Of a DNA stretch of 64,000 nt, positions 62,863-64,000 are shown in pieces. The position numbers were made by a program, and so were the translations under genes. The notes below the pieces were generated by a model that was not told where the DNA came from, ran no database searches, and was given only the letters and a program-made list of their open reading frames with translations. The first letter of the stretch is position 1. Every line of letters begins with the position of its first letter. Source of the stretch: Saccharicrinis sp963675435 (GTDB taxonomy: Bacteria; Bacteroidota; Bacteroidia; Bacteroidales; Marinilabiliaceae); contig OY776216.1 of the NCBI GenBank assembly GCA_963675435.1, positions 4,092,001-4,156,000 of the forward strand. Reading direction: 5' to 3'.

Positions 62863-63894
62863 TTAATCCCAGTTTAATATTACTTTACCACTATTGCCTG
62901 ACTCCATCACATCAAAACCTTTCTGAAAATCATCAATATGAAAACGATGCGTAATCATTGGAGTTAAATCAATACCTGTAAGTAACATTTGTTCCATATG
63001 ATACCAGGTTTCGAACATTTCTCTACCATAGATACCTTTTAAAGTTAATCCTTTAAATATAACTTTGGTCCAGTCTATTTGTGTTGTTGAAGGCTGAATT
63101 CCTAAAAGTGAAATTTTTCCAGAGTTATACATATTATCTAACATAGAGTTTAATGCAGCCGAATTACCGGAGCATTCCAGCCCTATATCAAAACCTCTCA
63201 TATTCAACTCCTTTACTACATCACTCAAGCTTTCGTTCAATGGATTCACTACTTTTGTAGCCCCCATTTTACGAGCTAATTCGGCACGATATTCATTAGT
63301 TTCCGTAGCTACAACATATCTTGCTCCTGCAAATTTTGCAATTGCAACACACATACTTCCAATTAAACCTGAACCTGTTATAACTACATCTTCACCAATA
63401 ATCGGAAAGCTTAATGTTGTATGAGTGGCATTTCCGAAAGGATCCATAATTGATGCTATTTCATCAGAAATATTTGGATGAACTTTCATTACATTATAAG
63501 CAGGCACCTTTACATATTCGGCAAATGCTCCGTTCGTATTTACACCTATACCTATTGAATTTTCACAAATATGCTGTCTTCCTCTTCTACAATTTCTACA
63601 ATGCCCGCATGATATATGACCTTCTCCGGTCACTCTGTCTCCTTCTCTAAACTCTTTTACTTCAGAACCGACTTTGACTACATAACCTACATACTCATGA
63701 CCTATAGTCATTGGTGTTTGAATTGTTTTTTGAGCCCATTCATCCCATAGGTAAATATGTAGATCAGTACCACATATAGCAGATTTTGCAACCTTAATTA
63801 AAACATCATTTACACCTATTTCTGGTAAATCTATTTCTTCCATCCAGATTCCTCTTTCTGGTTTTGCCTTTACCAAAGCCTTCATTTTTGTCAT
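62863..63894 (-). CDS. tdh: L-threonine 3-dehydrogenase
   Basis: NAD-dependent oxidation of threonine to 2-amino-3-ketobutyrate. The 343-residue zinc alcohol dehydrogenase family protein has the catalytic zinc ligands Cys in AICGTDLHIY and His-Glu in GHEYVG, the structural zinc cluster CGHCRNCRRGRQHIC, and the Rossmann loop GSGLIGSMCVAIAK. Length and AICGTDLHIY favour Tdh over sorbitol or butanediol dehydrogenase. No kbl gene (the next enzyme) is adjacent in this window. The 106 bp to the window edge hold nothing I recognise. Confidence 0.9.
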   Translation of the reverse strand: MTKMKALVKAKPERGIWMEEIDLPEIGVNDVLIKVAKSAICGTDLHIYLWDEWAQKTIQTPMTIGHEYVGYVVKVGSEVKEFREGDRVTGEGHISCGHCRNCRRGRQHICENSIGIGVNTNGAFAEYVKVPAYNVMKVHPNISDEIASIMDPFGNATHTTLSFPIIGEDVVITGSGLIGSMCVAIAKFAGARYVVATETNEYRAELARKMGATKVVNPLNESLSDVVKELNMRGFDIGLECSGNSAALNSMLDNMYNSGKISLLGIQPSTTQIDWTKVIFKGLTLKGIYGREMFETWYHMEQMLLTGIDLTPMITHRFHIDDFQKGFDVMESGNSGKVILNWD

Positions 63895-64000
63895 ATTCCT
63901 AGCTCTATTAAATGTAAAATTTTAATAATTCAGTATTATTCTGAAGCTGACAACTCCACAATTATACAATAATGTAAAGGTGAGCATAAGTTAATCATAC

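Overview
The window reads as chromosome of an AT-rich, free-living (probably marine) member of the Bacteroidota, most like the Marinilabiliales/Marinifilaceae. The reasons are the rpmB-rpmG-DUF4295-ftsY-rimO gene order typical of the phylum, families largely confined to it (DUF4301, DUF4295, DUF6132, long SecA of 1100 residues), weak or absent Shine-Dalgarno sequences, and upstream TAnnTTTG boxes, the -7 element of the Bacteroidota housekeeping promoter. The species assignment is inference. No rRNA, tRNA, CRISPR array or prophage was seen.

Layout. 0-13 kb is conserved core: a DUF4301 protein, a TPR protein, a DUF368 lipid-carrier transporter, aroE, then on the minus strand truA, rimO, ftsY and the small ribosomal gene cluster, an M24 peptidase, and on the plus strand a fatty acid desaturase and a TruC-like pseudouridine synthase. 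13-26 kb is the accessory part: a 267-bp inverted-repeat element with internal palindromes, an acyltransferase, an ankyrin lipoprotein divergent from a membrane-spanning AraC/TolB/TPR regulator with a direct-repeat operator candidate between them, an Mrr-like nuclease gene, and three different insertion sequences (IS-A, IS-B, IS-C) around an ABC-F ATPase. IS-C sits exactly on the ABC-F stop codon.

25.7-37 kb is dominated by envelope and protein-export functions: cinA, an Ste24-type M48 protease, lgt, secA, a small lipoprotein, an M48 lipoprotein protease, a rhomboid protease, an MFS transporter and a solitary PycTM/DUF5706-like membrane protein. 37-44 kb holds a FUSC (YccS-like) transporter, small conserved proteins, an intergenic stretch with an IS remnant and a structured repeat, a CarH-like B12-binding MerR regulator and a three-domain fasciclin lipoprotein.

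44-64 kb is again mostly core: yicC-gmk-nadD, a NifX-like protein, two sensor histidine kinases around a SulP transporter, an ankyrin protein, thiol peroxidase, two Hsp20 chaperones, a dicarboxylate symporter, aroC, a SlyD-like FKBP isomerase, a dipeptidyl peptidase III with an unknown secreted partner, DUF6132 and threonine dehydrogenase. The two shikimate genes (aroE, aroC) are about 53 kb apart, so that pathway is dispersed. I see no complete unknown multi-gene system; the most interesting items are the structured repeats, the AraC/TolB regulator with its operator, the CarH-like regulator, the orphan PycTM-like protein and the Mrr-like nuclease.
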